NCBI RefSeq assembly: GCF_001046895.1
Contig: NZ_CAQI01000049.1
Coordinates: 54,087-118,086 of the forward strand
Reading direction: 5' to 3'
DNA length: 64,000 nucleotides
DNA from: Pseudarthrobacter siccitolerans
GTDB lineage: Bacteria; Actinomycetota; Actinomycetes; Actinomycetales; Micrococcaceae
Part shown: positions 7,352-16,036 of the stretch, piece by piece
Position numbering within the stretch: the stretch's first letter is position 1
Layout of the letters: every line of letters begins with the position of its first letter
Made by a program: the position numbers and the translations under genes
The notes under the pieces: generated by a model
Told to the model about the DNA's origin: nothing
The model's database searches: none
The model's input: only the letters and a program-made list of their open reading frames with translations

Positions 7352-9265
7352 CTAAAACTCCGGAACTGCTTCCTGCACCACTGCGGTGGCTTCGGCGAAC
7401 TGCGTCCGGTAGAGCTCGGCATACCGGCCTTCGGCGGCCAGCAGTTCGGTGTGCGTGCCGCGCTCCACAATCCGGCCGTCTTCCACCACCAGGATCGCGT
7501 CGGCTGCACGGATGGTGGACAGCCTGTGGGCGATGACGACGGCGGTGCGCCCCTCGAGCGCCGCGCCCAGGGCCGCCTGCACGGCCGCCTCATTGGTGGA
7601 GTCCAGCGCAGCGGTCGCCTCGTCCAGGATGACAACGCGGGGCTGGGCGATGAGAAGCCGTGCGATGGTCAGCCGCTGCCGTTCCCCGCCGGAGAGCCGG
7701 TAGCCTCGTTCACCCACCATCGTGTCCAGCCCGTCAGGCAGTGACCGGATCATCGTTTCGAGCCGGGCCTGCCGGATGACCTCCCACATGTCCTCCTCGG
7801 TGGCGCCGGGCTTGGCCAGCCGGAGGTTGGAGGCAATGGTTTCGTGGAAGAGGTGTCCGTCCTGCGTCACCATGCCCAAGGTATCCCGGAGGGAATCGAA
7901 GGTGGCGTCGCGGACATCAAGGCCGGCGCCCGCCGTGGTTCCCCCCAGGCGCACGGCGCCGGAATCGACGTCGTAAAGCCGGGCAAGCAATTGGGCAATG
8001 GTGGATTTTCCGGCGCCGGAAGAGCCCACCAGCGCCACCGTCTGCCCCGGCTCAACCCGGAAGCTGATGCCATGCAGCACCTCTTCGCCGCCGCGGGTGT
8101 CCAGCGTGGACACCTCCTCCAGCGAGGCAAGCGACACCTTGTCCGCCGAAGGGTAGGCAAAGCGGACGTCGTCGAACTCCACGGAGACCGGGCCCGGCGG
8201 AACCGGCACAGCGTCCGGCTTCTGCTGGATCAGCGGCTTGAGGTCCAGGATTTCAAAAACCCGTTCAAAACTGACCAGGGCACTCATGATTTCCACCCGG
8301 GCGTTGGACAGGGCCGTCAGCGGAGCATAGAGCCGGGTGAGCAGCAGTGCCAGCACCACCACGTCGCCGGCCGCCAGCTGCCCGGTAATGGCAAACCAGC
8401 CGCCCAGTCCGTACACCAGGGCCAGGGCGAGCGCGGAGACCAGCGTCAGGGCTGTCACGAAGGTGAACTGCAGCATGGCGGTGCGGACGCCGATATCCCG
8501 GACGCGGCCGGCGCGGACGGCAAATTCGCGGGACTCCTCGTCGGGCCGGCCGAAGAGCTTCACCAGCGTGGCGCCCGGGGCGGAGAACCGTTCGGTCATC
8601 TGCGTGCCCATGGCGGCGTTGTGTTCGGCGGCTTCGCGGCGCAGGTCAGCCAGCTTTGAGCCCATCCGCCGCGCAGGGATGAGGAACACCGGCAGCAGGA
8701 TCATGGCCAGGACGGTTACCTGCCAGGAAGTCCCCAGCATCACCACGAGCGTGAGGATCAGCGCCACCACATTGCTGACAACCCCGGAGAGGGTGCCGGC
8801 GAAAGCGGACTGCGCGCCGATGACATCGTTGTTCAGCCTGCTGACCAGGGCGCCCGTGCGGGTCCGGGTGAAGAACGCGATAGGCATTTTCTGCACATGG
8901 TCGAAGACCTTGGTGCGCAGGTCCACGATGACGCCTTCGCCGATAGTGGAGGACAGCCAGCGGCTCACCAGCCCCAGGCCTGCTTCGGCAACAGCGACGA
9001 CGGCGATCAGCACCGCGAGGCGCGCCACTTCCTCCACGCCGGCCTTGGCAACGATCGCGTCCACCACCTGCCCTGCCAGGACAGGGGTTGCCACCGCCAG
9101 GAACGCCATCACGATGGAGAACGCCACAAAGGCCAGCAGCCTGCCGCGGTGCGGCCGCGCAAAGCCCAGGACGCGCTTCAGCGTGGCCCTGGAGAAGGGT
9201 TGGGAACCGCTTTTGGCCCGGGTGATTTTGTACAGGGAGTTCCAGGCCACCCCTTCCATGCTCAT
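7352..9265 (-). CDS. ABC exporter half-transporter (fused TMD-NBD)
   Basis: A 637-residue type IV (exporter-fold) ABC half-transporter that should dimerise in the cytoplasmic membrane. A six-helix membrane domain spans about residues 30-320; the nucleotide-binding domain has Walker A LVGSSGAGKSTIAQ, signature YRLSGGERQRL, Walker B VVILDEATAALDS and H-loop VVIAHRLSTI. The start chosen is ATG 9265, because it overlaps the TGA of the upstream ABC-F gene (ATGA); a longer in-frame reading to 9304 would run inside that gene. Coupling to an ABC-F ribosome-protection-type gene suggests a role in drug export, but substrate specificity is not visible and lipid or peptide export are alternatives. Confidence 0.93.
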   Translation of the reverse strand: MSMEGVAWNSLYKITRAKSGSQPFSRATLKRVLGFARPHRGRLLAFVAFSIVMAFLAVATPVLAGQVVDAIVAKAGVEEVARLAVLIAVVAVAEAGLGLVSRWLSSTIGEGVIVDLRTKVFDHVQKMPIAFFTRTRTGALVSRLNNDVIGAQSAFAGTLSGVVSNVVALILTLVVMLGTSWQVTVLAMILLPVFLIPARRMGSKLADLRREAAEHNAAMGTQMTERFSAPGATLVKLFGRPDEESREFAVRAGRVRDIGVRTAMLQFTFVTALTLVSALALALVYGLGGWFAITGQLAAGDVVVLALLLTRLYAPLTALSNARVEIMSALVSFERVFEILDLKPLIQQKPDAVPVPPGPVSVEFDDVRFAYPSADKVSLASLEEVSTLDTRGGEEVLHGISFRVEPGQTVALVGSSGAGKSTIAQLLARLYDVDSGAVRLGGTTAGAGLDVRDATFDSLRDTLGMVTQDGHLFHETIASNLRLAKPGATEEDMWEVIRQARLETMIRSLPDGLDTMVGERGYRLSGGERQRLTIARLLIAQPRVVILDEATAALDSTNEAAVQAALGAALEGRTAVVIAHRLSTIRAADAILVVEDGRIVERGTHTELLAAEGRYAELYRTQFAEATAVVQEAVPEF

Positions 9266-10905
9266 TGCTGCTGCTCCTCTACCTTTCCGTTCTCGACATT
9301 CCAACGTACATCCAGCCGCACGTTTTCGAGCAGCCGCCGGTCGTGCGTGACCAGCAGCAGGGCGCCCTCGTAGCTTTCCAGCGCTTCCTCGAGCTGCTCG
9401 ATGGCCGGCAGGTCGAGGTGGTTGGTTGGCTCGTCCAGGACAAGGAGATTCACCCCGCGCGCCTGCAGCAGGGCCAGGGCGGCCCGGGTGCGTTCGCCCG
9501 GGGACAGCGAATCAATGGTCCTGGCTGTGTGGTCCGCCTTGAGGCCGAACTTGGCCAGCAGCGTCCGAACCTCCGCAGGGGTCAGGTCCACCAGGACCGT
9601 TTCCACCGCATCCGCCAGCGCAAGATGGCCGGCCAGGAGTCCGCGCGCCTGGTCGATTTCCCCGATGGCAACCGAGGCACCCATCGCAGCACTGCCGGAC
9701 TCCGGCTCGATGCTGCCCAGCAAGAGGCGGAGCAGGGTGGACTTGCCGGCCCCGTTAGGGCCTGTGATGCCGATGCGCTCCCCTGCGTTGAGCTGGAGGT
9801 TCACCGGGCCCAGGGTGAAACTGCCCTGCCGCACCACTGCGTCCCGCAGGGTGGCCACCACGGAGCTGGAGCGTGGGGCCTGGCCGATGGAGAACTGGAG
9901 CTGCCATTCCTTGCGGGGTTCTTCCACCACATCCAGCCGGGCAATCCGCGATTCCATCTGCCGGACCTTCTGGGCCTGCTTCTCGGAAGACTCGGTGCTG
10001 GCTGCCCGGCGGATCTTGTCGTTGTCCGGGTTTTTCTTCATGGCGTTCCGTACGCCCTGCGAACTCCATTCGCGCTGGGTCCTTGCCCGTGACACCAGGT
10101 CCGCCTTGGTGGCGGCAAACTCTTCGAATTTCTCGCGCGCATGCCGCCGGGCAACGGCGCGTTCCTCCAGGAAGGCGTCGTAGCCGCCGTCGTAAACTGC
10201 CACCGAATTCTGCGCCAGGTCCAGCTCCACCACGGTGGTGACGCAGCGGGCCAGGAACTCCCGGTCGTGGCTGACCAGCACAACGCCGCCGCGCAGGCCG
10301 CGGACAAAATCCTCCAGCTTCGCCAGGCCGGCCAGGTCCAGGTCATTCGTGGGTTCGTCCAGGAGCACCACGTCGAACCGGCTGAGCAGCAGGGCCGCCA
10401 ACGCCACCCGGGCGGCCTGTCCGCCGGACAGGCCGGTCATCACGGCATCCGCACCTGTTTCAAGGCCCAGCTCGGCCAGGACGGCAGGAATACGTTCGTC
10501 AAGGTCCGCGGCACCTGAGGCCATCCAGCGGTCGAATGCCCGGGAGTAGGCGTCATCGGCCCCGGGAGCGCCGGAACCCAGGGCCTCGGCGGTGGCTTCC
10601 ATCTCGGCGGTCGCCTCGGCGCAACCGGTCCGCCGGGCTATGTAGCCGCCTACGGTTTCACCCGGAACGCGCTCGTGTTCCTGCGGAAGCCAGCCCACGA
10701 AGGCATCTGCCGGGGCGAGGCTGACGGTTCCGTCCTGCGGTTGGTCGACGCCGGCCAGGAGCCGCAGCAGGGTGGATTTGCCGGCACCGTTGGCACCCAC
10801 AACGCCCACCACGTCGCCGGGTGCAACGGTCAGGGAGAGCCGGGAGAAGAGCTGCCGGTGGTCGTGACCGCCGGAAACGTCCTTGGCAACAAGGGTCGCA
10901 GTCAT
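9262..10905 (-). CDS. ABC-F family ATPase (ribosome-associated)
   Basis: A 547-residue soluble protein with two ABC domains and no membrane segments. Domain 1 has GANGAGKSTLL, LSGGQAARVAL and VVLLDEPTNDLDL; domain 2 has GPNGAGKSTLL, LSPGERTRAAL and LLVLDEPTNHLDL. The roughly 80-residue basic, helical linker between them (KFEEFAATKADLVSRARTQ...KKNPDND) is the P-site tRNA interaction motif region of ABC-F proteins. Members are translation factors or antibiotic-resistance ribosome protection proteins. The leader-ORF/terminator structure upstream (11005-11053) favours an inducible resistance role. It overlaps the downstream exporter gene by ATGA. Confidence 0.93.
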   Translation of the reverse strand: MTATLVAKDVSGGHDHRQLFSRLSLTVAPGDVVGVVGANGAGKSTLLRLLAGVDQPQDGTVSLAPADAFVGWLPQEHERVPGETVGGYIARRTGCAEATAEMEATAEALGSGAPGADDAYSRAFDRWMASGAADLDERIPAVLAELGLETGADAVMTGLSGGQAARVALAALLLSRFDVVLLDEPTNDLDLAGLAKLEDFVRGLRGGVVLVSHDREFLARCVTTVVELDLAQNSVAVYDGGYDAFLEERAVARRHAREKFEEFAATKADLVSRARTQREWSSQGVRNAMKKNPDNDKIRRAASTESSEKQAQKVRQMESRIARLDVVEEPRKEWQLQFSIGQAPRSSSVVATLRDAVVRQGSFTLGPVNLQLNAGERIGITGPNGAGKSTLLRLLLGSIEPESGSAAMGASVAIGEIDQARGLLAGHLALADAVETVLVDLTPAEVRTLLAKFGLKADHTARTIDSLSPGERTRAALALLQARGVNLLVLDEPTNHLDLPAIEQLEEALESYEGALLLVTHDRRLLENVRLDVRWNVENGKVEEQQQ

Positions 10906-11062
10906 TGATCCATCCTTTCACCGGAGCGTCAGCAGCCGGCATCGGTCCGGCGCGCGGTTGCCCCGCTGTTTGGCGAAAGGGAGGGCGCCCGGATCGGCGG
11001 ACATAAAAGAACCCGCTGGTCCGGACTTGGGGGGTGTACGGACCAACGGGCTCGACCATCAA
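10906..11062 (-). promoter_or_regulatory. ABC-F leader region with candidate leader peptide
   Basis: A leader ORF starts at ATG 11059 (or TTG 11062) and reads MVEPVGPYTPQVRTSGFFYV..., with the terminator 5' arm encoding EPVGP and the 3' arm encoding RTSGF. The frame stays open into the ABC-F gene in another frame. A stalled, drug-bound ribosome at the first codons would cover the 5' arm and favour read-through. The leader peptide is a prediction; no ribosome binding site is obvious, so it could be leaderless. Confidence 0.5.
11005..11053 (-). terminator. intrinsic terminator/attenuator in the ABC-F leader
   Basis: On the minus strand a 15-base arm (11053-11039) pairs with 11023-11009 along its whole length, with only G-U wobbles at two positions, around a 15-base loop, and is followed by four T residues at 11008-11005. 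It ends 100 bases before the ABC-F start. It lies inside a short leader ORF that begins at 11059, so ribosome position could decide whether the hairpin forms. The attenuation role is inferred from the known behaviour of ABC-F resistance genes. Confidence 0.75.
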
Positions 11063-11149
11063 GCATAGTCGAAACTGGAGCGCGGGTAAAACCGGCGGGA
11101 TTCCGGCAGGCTAAAATCGACAGATCATCCGTTCTGCAGAGAGCCCTCC

Positions 11150-11887
11150 ATGACCCTCCCCGCCAAGGCGTTCCAGCGCTGGCTGCACGGTGTTGCGCCG
11201 GAGGCCAGCACGGCCGACGTCTGCAGGGTCTCCGGGATCAAGCGCACCACCCTGGCCCAGCAGCTGGTCCGTGGGAAAGTATCTGTCACCACAGTTGTCA
11301 GCATCAGCCGTGCCTACGGCATCAACCCGGTGTCGGCGCTGGCCGATTTCGATGCTTACCGGGAGCTGGCCGATCCCCAGCCGCCGCCCACGCGCTTCGA
11401 ACTGGTCAGCCAGATCTCCACTGCGGACCTGCTGCAGGCGATGCTGACGCGCCCGGCGATGGACCCCAGGCGGAAAGCCGGGGCTGAACCGCCTGACCTG
11501 TCACCGGCGCCGCATGCCACCTCGGTGAAAAACTGGGTTGACGCGATTGACGACGGCGAGGTGCGGCACCGCGTATCTGCCGCCACTGGCATCGCCCCAC
11601 AGAATTATTCAGCCCAGCTGACAGCCAACCGACTGACAGCCGAGCTGGCGGTGGCCACGGCCCGGGCGGCCGGTGTTGCCTTGACCAGCGGCCTGGTGGC
11701 CACCGGACTCGTCACAGAAGATGAGGCCGGCTGGGCCCCTGGCGCCCGCCACGCAGCATTGGACAGCCTGTCCGACGGGGACCTCGCGGTCCTGGCCGGT
11801 GACCGGCTGCAGGCTTTGGGCAAGGTATTGCGGCGCCAGGAGCAGGACCAGGCGCAAACGGAAAAGATCTGGGAGAACCTGGGATGA
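11150..11887 (+). CDS. helix-turn-helix protein with two HTH-like repeats
   Basis: A 245-residue protein of unknown specific role. Residues 8-65 form an XRE-like helix-turn-helix (RWLHGV...VSGIKRTTLAQQL...VVSISRAYGINPVSAL). Residues 125-184 repeat the same layout (NWVDAI...ATGIAPQNYSAQL...AVATARAAGVALTSGL), so the protein looks like a tandem duplication; the second copy has lost much of the basic character of the recognition helix. A proline-rich linker (about 74-124) separates them. The ATG at 11150 is preceded by GAGAG. The stop overlaps the ATG of the next gene, a membrane protein, so the two are very likely one operon. Probable DNA-binding regulator whose partner is membrane-bound. Confidence 0.75.
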   Translation: MTLPAKAFQRWLHGVAPEASTADVCRVSGIKRTTLAQQLVRGKVSVTTVVSISRAYGINPVSALADFDAYRELADPQPPPTRFELVSQISTADLLQAMLTRPAMDPRRKAGAEPPDLSPAPHATSVKNWVDAIDDGEVRHRVSAATGIAPQNYSAQLTANRLTAELAVATARAAGVALTSGLVATGLVTEDEAGWAPGARHAALDSLSDGDLAVLAGDRLQALGKVLRRQEQDQAQTEKIWENLG

Positions 11888-12621
11888 TCGACATACTTCA
11901 GTGGTCAACGCTGGCCATTTGCGCCCTTATCGCTGCGGCCCGGGTGCCCAGTGCGCTTCGCGGTGAGAACCGGTCGCTCTTCTATATCTTCGCCCTAATG
12001 ACCGCCGCGATCCTGTTGAGTATCGAGGCACCCTACGTTGCCGTGGACAAGGCCCTGGGCGGCATTAACCTCGCCAACCTGCTCCTGCGTTTCATCATCT
12101 TCGGGGCGATCTACTTCGTGGGCATCCGGGTAACCCGCGGCTTCGGTGCGGACTACGCCTACCGGCTCATCACCGGCAGAACGGGAATGATCGTCCTGCT
12201 GGTTATCTCGCTGATCATGACAGGCCTGTTCTTTTTGATGGATACCGCAGGATCATCAGCAGGGTTGTCGGCAACCTCAGGCAAGAGTGAACGCAATTCG
12301 GTCCTGGTGGAGTACTACGGAGCTGCCGGCCGCGCCTACCCCTCGTACGTATCCCTCGTCCTGCTGCCTGCCATGGTGCGTGCCGTGGGCAGCCGGCTGC
12401 CCGTGCTGGTGCGGCTCGCCGCCGGGCTCCTGGCGGTCGGCGGGGTGGCCATCGCCCTGACCCTGCTGTTCCCTGTGGTGCCCCCGGAATTCGGCGCTAT
12501 TGAATTCATCGTCAACTACACGGCCGTGCTCTGCTTCGTGCTTGGCCTGGCCTTGATTTGGGCTGCCAGGGTGAGAAACAAAAGGGGCGCAGAAGCGCGA
12601 AGGACATCTACCGAAAAGTAA
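11884..12621 (+). CDS. multi-span membrane protein partnered with HTH protein
   Basis: A 245-residue hydrophobic protein with about seven membrane helices: near residues 5-20, 30-48, 58-80, 98-118, 145-165, 172-195 and 205-228. No enzymatic motif is visible. It starts with ATG 11884, overlapping the stop of the HTH gene by four bases. Actinobacteria often pair XRE-type regulators with seven-helix membrane proteins of unknown function (for example relatives of MAB_1171c), and this looks like a shorter example, but I cannot confirm the family. The C-terminus is short and basic (RVRNKRGAEARRTSTEK), presumably cytosolic. Confidence 0.7.
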   Translation: MIDILQWSTLAICALIAAARVPSALRGENRSLFYIFALMTAAILLSIEAPYVAVDKALGGINLANLLLRFIIFGAIYFVGIRVTRGFGADYAYRLITGRTGMIVLLVISLIMTGLFFLMDTAGSSAGLSATSGKSERNSVLVEYYGAAGRAYPSYVSLVLLPAMVRAVGSRLPVLVRLAAGLLAVGGVAIALTLLFPVVPPEFGAIEFIVNYTAVLCFVLGLALIWAARVRNKRGAEARRTSTEK

Positions 12622-12858
12622 CCTCCCTTACTTTCACATATTCATTAGAATGTGGAATAATCATGGATGTGTGAAGGCGGGAGTTGCGGGGCGTTTACGA
12701 ACGGGGATAATTTCTTGAACGTTGCAGCTCCCGGGGGCCTTTGCACGCTTTGGGGGGATGAGTGGTGGCGGCCGTTGGGGACCGCCCCCACTCAGCCATT
12801 TAAGGACGTTTTAGCCCGTTGTCCCGCGTACGGTCGGCTTCTGCCGGCCCAGCGCACG
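12622..12858. other. intergenic region with a hairpin, no supported gene
   Basis: This 237-base gap between the membrane protein and the convergent mannosidase gene holds an imperfect inverted repeat at 12759-12794 (13-base arms with one mismatch, ten-base loop) that may end one or both transcripts, although it lacks a T-run. A 73-codon ORF from 12667 is rich in Gly and Cys and overlaps the end of the mannosidase; I do not consider it supported. Confidence 0.4.
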
Positions 12859-15800
12859 TCACCGGCGGACAAGGCGCAACGTCACTAACTGGAACGGCCG
12901 CAGCAGCAGCCCGGCGCCATCGGAACCGGTTTCCACCCCACGGGCCTCGACGGGCCGCTCCAGCAGATCCACGGCACTGGTGGCCCGGATGGGGAAGTTG
13001 GCTGTAAGCCTTCCGGCGGAACGCTGGCCCAAGGACTCGTACAGCCGCACGATCACGTCACCGGAGCCGTCCTCCGCAAGCTTCACTGCCTCAATGACAA
13101 GAGCCGGGTTGGACACGGAAAACAGTGGCTCCACAGGAGAGCCGCCGCTGACCAGGCGAGGGGCAAGGTTGGTCCGGTAGCCCTCCTGGACAGCGTCGGC
13201 GATGTCAGCGCCCGGCCTGATGGTGACTGTCAGTTCGTGCTGCCCGCGGTCCGCGTCCGGGTCCGGGAACTTGGGGGCACGCAGCAGTGACAAGCGCACT
13301 GTGGTGGTGGTGCCGCCGTCGGCCTCCCTGATGCTCCTGCCGACATCGTGCCCGTAGGTGGACGAGTTGGAAACCGCCACGCCATAGCCCGGCTCCGCCA
13401 CGTGGATCCACCGGTGGGCGCAGATTTCGAACTTGGCTGCCTCCCAGGAGGTGTTGGTGTGGGTGGCGCGGAAGACGTGCCCGAACTGAGTCTCGGCGGC
13501 GGACCGGTCAGCCCGTACATCCAGGGCAAACCCAAGCTTCAGCAGCTTTTCCCGCTCCTGCCAGTCCACAAAGGTGGTGATGGACAGTGATGGGCTTCCG
13601 GCGGCAAGGCTGATCCGCTGGGTGATGGCCGAGGATCCTGCCAGCCGCTCCACTACCACGGCCACTTCATCCCCGCGCTCATCCAGCCCGACGCACTGGG
13701 CGCTTGTCAACGGTGTGACGTTCCGCCGGTAGAACTCGTCGATGTCCCAGGCATCCCACTCGTTGGGCGTGTCCCGGTGCAGCTCGAGCAGGTTGCCGCG
13801 CTCCCCCGGGGCGATCGCTTCGCGGCCGCTCGCATAGTCCCGCAGTGAGCTGATCAGCCCGTCGGCATCCACCACGGCACGGATGATGCCGTTGTCCAGG
13901 ACGTAGCCGCCCTCCTGTTCAGCAGCCCGGACGGGCAGCGCCGGCATGGCCGGTTCCCCCGCTCCAAGCGCCTCGACTCCCGCCCGCGGGTGCGGGGCGG
14001 CGTTGAGCAGGAAGGTCCGCTCCCCGCTGCCAAGCACGGCTGCGGCTGCCTCGGCGATGAGGGCTTCGAGGGCACCCTCAATGGCCTGGTAATTGCGTCC
14101 AGCATCCTGGTGCACCCACGCGATGGAGCTGCCCGGCAGGATGTCATGGAACTGTTGCAGCAGCACCAGCCGCCACAACCGCTTGAGCTCGGCGGCCGGA
14201 TAAGCGAACGAGTCCGTGCGGACAGCGGCGGTGGCACACCACAATTCCGCCTCGCGGAGGAGGTGCTCGCTGCGCCGGTTGCCCTTCTTTGTCAGGGCCT
14301 GGCTGGTGTACGTGCCGCGGTGCAGTTCGAGGTACATCTCGCCCACCCAGACCGGCAGGGATTGATACTCCGCCTCCGCCTGCTCGAAAAAGCTCTTCGC
14401 GGATCCGATCCGCACTTTCGGCGAGCCCTCCAGGTCCGCCGTCCTGGCAGCGGCGGCAAGCATTTCCCTGGTAGGCCCGCCGCCGCCGTCACCATAGCCG
14501 AACGGCACCAGCGAGACCGTGCCGCGGCCGTGGTCGCGGTAGTTGCGCTCGGCATGGGCCAGTTCGCGCCCGCTGAGCTGGGAATTGTAGGTGTCCACCG
14601 GCGGGAAGTGCGTGAAGAGCCGGGTGCCGTCGATACCTTCCCAGTTGAAGGTGTGATGGGGCATCCTGTTGGTCTGGTTCCACGAGATCTTCTGCGTGAG
14701 GAACCACCTGCTGCCGGCGGCTTTGACGATCTGCGGCAGGGCTGCGGAGTACCCAAAGGAGTCCGGCAGCCAGGCTTCCTGGCAGTCCACCCCGAATTCG
14801 GCCAGGAAGAAGCTCTTGCCCTCGACAAACTGCCGGGCCATGGCCTCCCCGCCGGGCATGTTGGTATCGGATTCCACCCACATGCCGCCGACCGGGACGA
14901 ATTGGCCGGCCCGCACCTTTTCCCGGATCCGGCCGAAAAGTTCGGGATAGTACTCCTTGATCCAGGCAAGCTGCTGCGCGGAGGAGCAGGAAAAGACGAA
15001 GTCCGGGTATTCATCCATCAGGGCCAGCACGTTCGAGAACGTCCTGGCGCATTTGCGGATGGTCTCCCGGACGGGCCACAACCAGGCGGAGTCGATGTGG
15101 GCATGGCCGGTGGCCACCAGCCGGTGCGCAGATGCATACGCCGGCCTCGCCAGCACCTCGGCGAGCGCTTCGCGTCCGGCTGCGGCCGTGCCGGGAACGT
15201 CATCGGGGTCCATCAGGTCCATCATCCGCTCGAGGGCACGGAGGATCTCGTGCCGCCGGGGCTGCGCCCAGGGCAGCTCAGCCATCAGGCCGGACAAGGT
15301 CCAGATGTCCTGCTGGAGTTCCCACACGGTCTGGTTCAGCTCCGCGATGGCGATGGTTCCCAGGCGGTACTGCGGCGCCGTTCCCGCCGTGGACTTGTCC
15401 CCATAGGGGGTGGCTGCGAAGGTCCAGCCCTGGGCGACGTCGGGGTTGGCGGCCGCCTCCACGTAGAAGTCCACCGCCATCCCGCCGCCGAGCAGCTTCA
15501 GCGGGATGTACTGGTTGCGGGGCGAGAGCGCTTTGATGATGGTGCCGTCGGCCCGCCAGGCTATCCCTTCGCATTGGAAACCCGGGACTTCGGTGGTGAA
15601 GCCGAGGTCCACCACCACTTCAACTGTGGTGTCCGGCGCGGCGCCCCAGAATTCCGGCACCTCGCCTTGAAGGCGGAGCCATTTGGTGCCCCATGGCTTG
15701 CCCCACGGTGCACCGTGGTCCTGCGGCTTGAAGTTCTGCCGCATTGCTTCGAGGGCCGGGACCGGCTCGTCGGGAACGTCCCAGCTGCTCAAGGCCAGGG

Positions 15801-15888
15801 GCAGGCTCCGGCTGTAGACGGCGGGGATGATACGTTCGCGGACGAACCTTTCGAGGCGGACTTCCGTGATCCGGCGGTCGTCATGCAA
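12859..15888 (-). CDS. alpha-mannosidase, glycoside hydrolase family 38
   Basis: A 1009-residue cytosolic enzyme (no signal peptide) of the Ams1/MngB-like GH38 type that releases alpha-linked mannose with retention of configuration. The catalytic domain has the zinc-site motif GHAHIDSAWLWP (about residues 260-271) and the nucleophile motif GMWVESDTNMPGGE (about 335-348). A beta-sandwich middle domain and a C-terminal jelly-roll domain follow (LVRLSLLRAPKFPDPDADRG). The start is ATG 15888. No transporter or regulator gene adjoins it, so the substrate (mannosylated glycan, imported mannoside or recycling of own mannans) is unknown. Confidence 0.95.
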   Translation of the reverse strand: MHDDRRITEVRLERFVRERIIPAVYSRSLPLALSSWDVPDEPVPALEAMRQNFKPQDHGAPWGKPWGTKWLRLQGEVPEFWGAAPDTTVEVVVDLGFTTEVPGFQCEGIAWRADGTIIKALSPRNQYIPLKLLGGGMAVDFYVEAAANPDVAQGWTFAATPYGDKSTAGTAPQYRLGTIAIAELNQTVWELQQDIWTLSGLMAELPWAQPRRHEILRALERMMDLMDPDDVPGTAAAGREALAEVLARPAYASAHRLVATGHAHIDSAWLWPVRETIRKCARTFSNVLALMDEYPDFVFSCSSAQQLAWIKEYYPELFGRIREKVRAGQFVPVGGMWVESDTNMPGGEAMARQFVEGKSFFLAEFGVDCQEAWLPDSFGYSAALPQIVKAAGSRWFLTQKISWNQTNRMPHHTFNWEGIDGTRLFTHFPPVDTYNSQLSGRELAHAERNYRDHGRGTVSLVPFGYGDGGGGPTREMLAAAARTADLEGSPKVRIGSAKSFFEQAEAEYQSLPVWVGEMYLELHRGTYTSQALTKKGNRRSEHLLREAELWCATAAVRTDSFAYPAAELKRLWRLVLLQQFHDILPGSSIAWVHQDAGRNYQAIEGALEALIAEAAAAVLGSGERTFLLNAAPHPRAGVEALGAGEPAMPALPVRAAEQEGGYVLDNGIIRAVVDADGLISSLRDYASGREAIAPGERGNLLELHRDTPNEWDAWDIDEFYRRNVTPLTSAQCVGLDERGDEVAVVVERLAGSSAITQRISLAAGSPSLSITTFVDWQEREKLLKLGFALDVRADRSAAETQFGHVFRATHTNTSWEAAKFEICAHRWIHVAEPGYGVAVSNSSTYGHDVGRSIREADGGTTTTVRLSLLRAPKFPDPDADRGQHELTVTIRPGADIADAVQEGYRTNLAPRLVSGGSPVEPLFSVSNPALVIEAVKLAEDGSGDVIVRLYESLGQRSAGRLTANFPIRATSAVDLLERPVEARGVETGSDGAGLLLRPFQLVTLRLVRR

Positions 15889-16036
15889 TGGTGGCCCTCT
15901 TCAGCGCTGGGGAATGTGGACCTAAAGCGTCCATTCGGTGGATGAAACTACTCACAGGTAGCTTACAAGCCAACATCCAGGCGGGGAACAACCAGGAAGC
16001 GGTTTGTGGAAGATCTGCGGGGACGCCCCTGCCGGA

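Noticed and set aside
12667..12888. 73-codon plus-strand ORF after the membrane protein
   Set aside because: It overlaps the end of the convergent mannosidase gene, has no ribosome binding site and no recognisable pattern; it also contains the intergenic hairpin.
13990..15945. 651-codon open frame on the plus strand opposite the alpha-mannosidase gene
   Set aside because: It is an antisense shadow of a clear GH38 gene in GC-rich DNA; its translation is low-complexity and has no family pattern.
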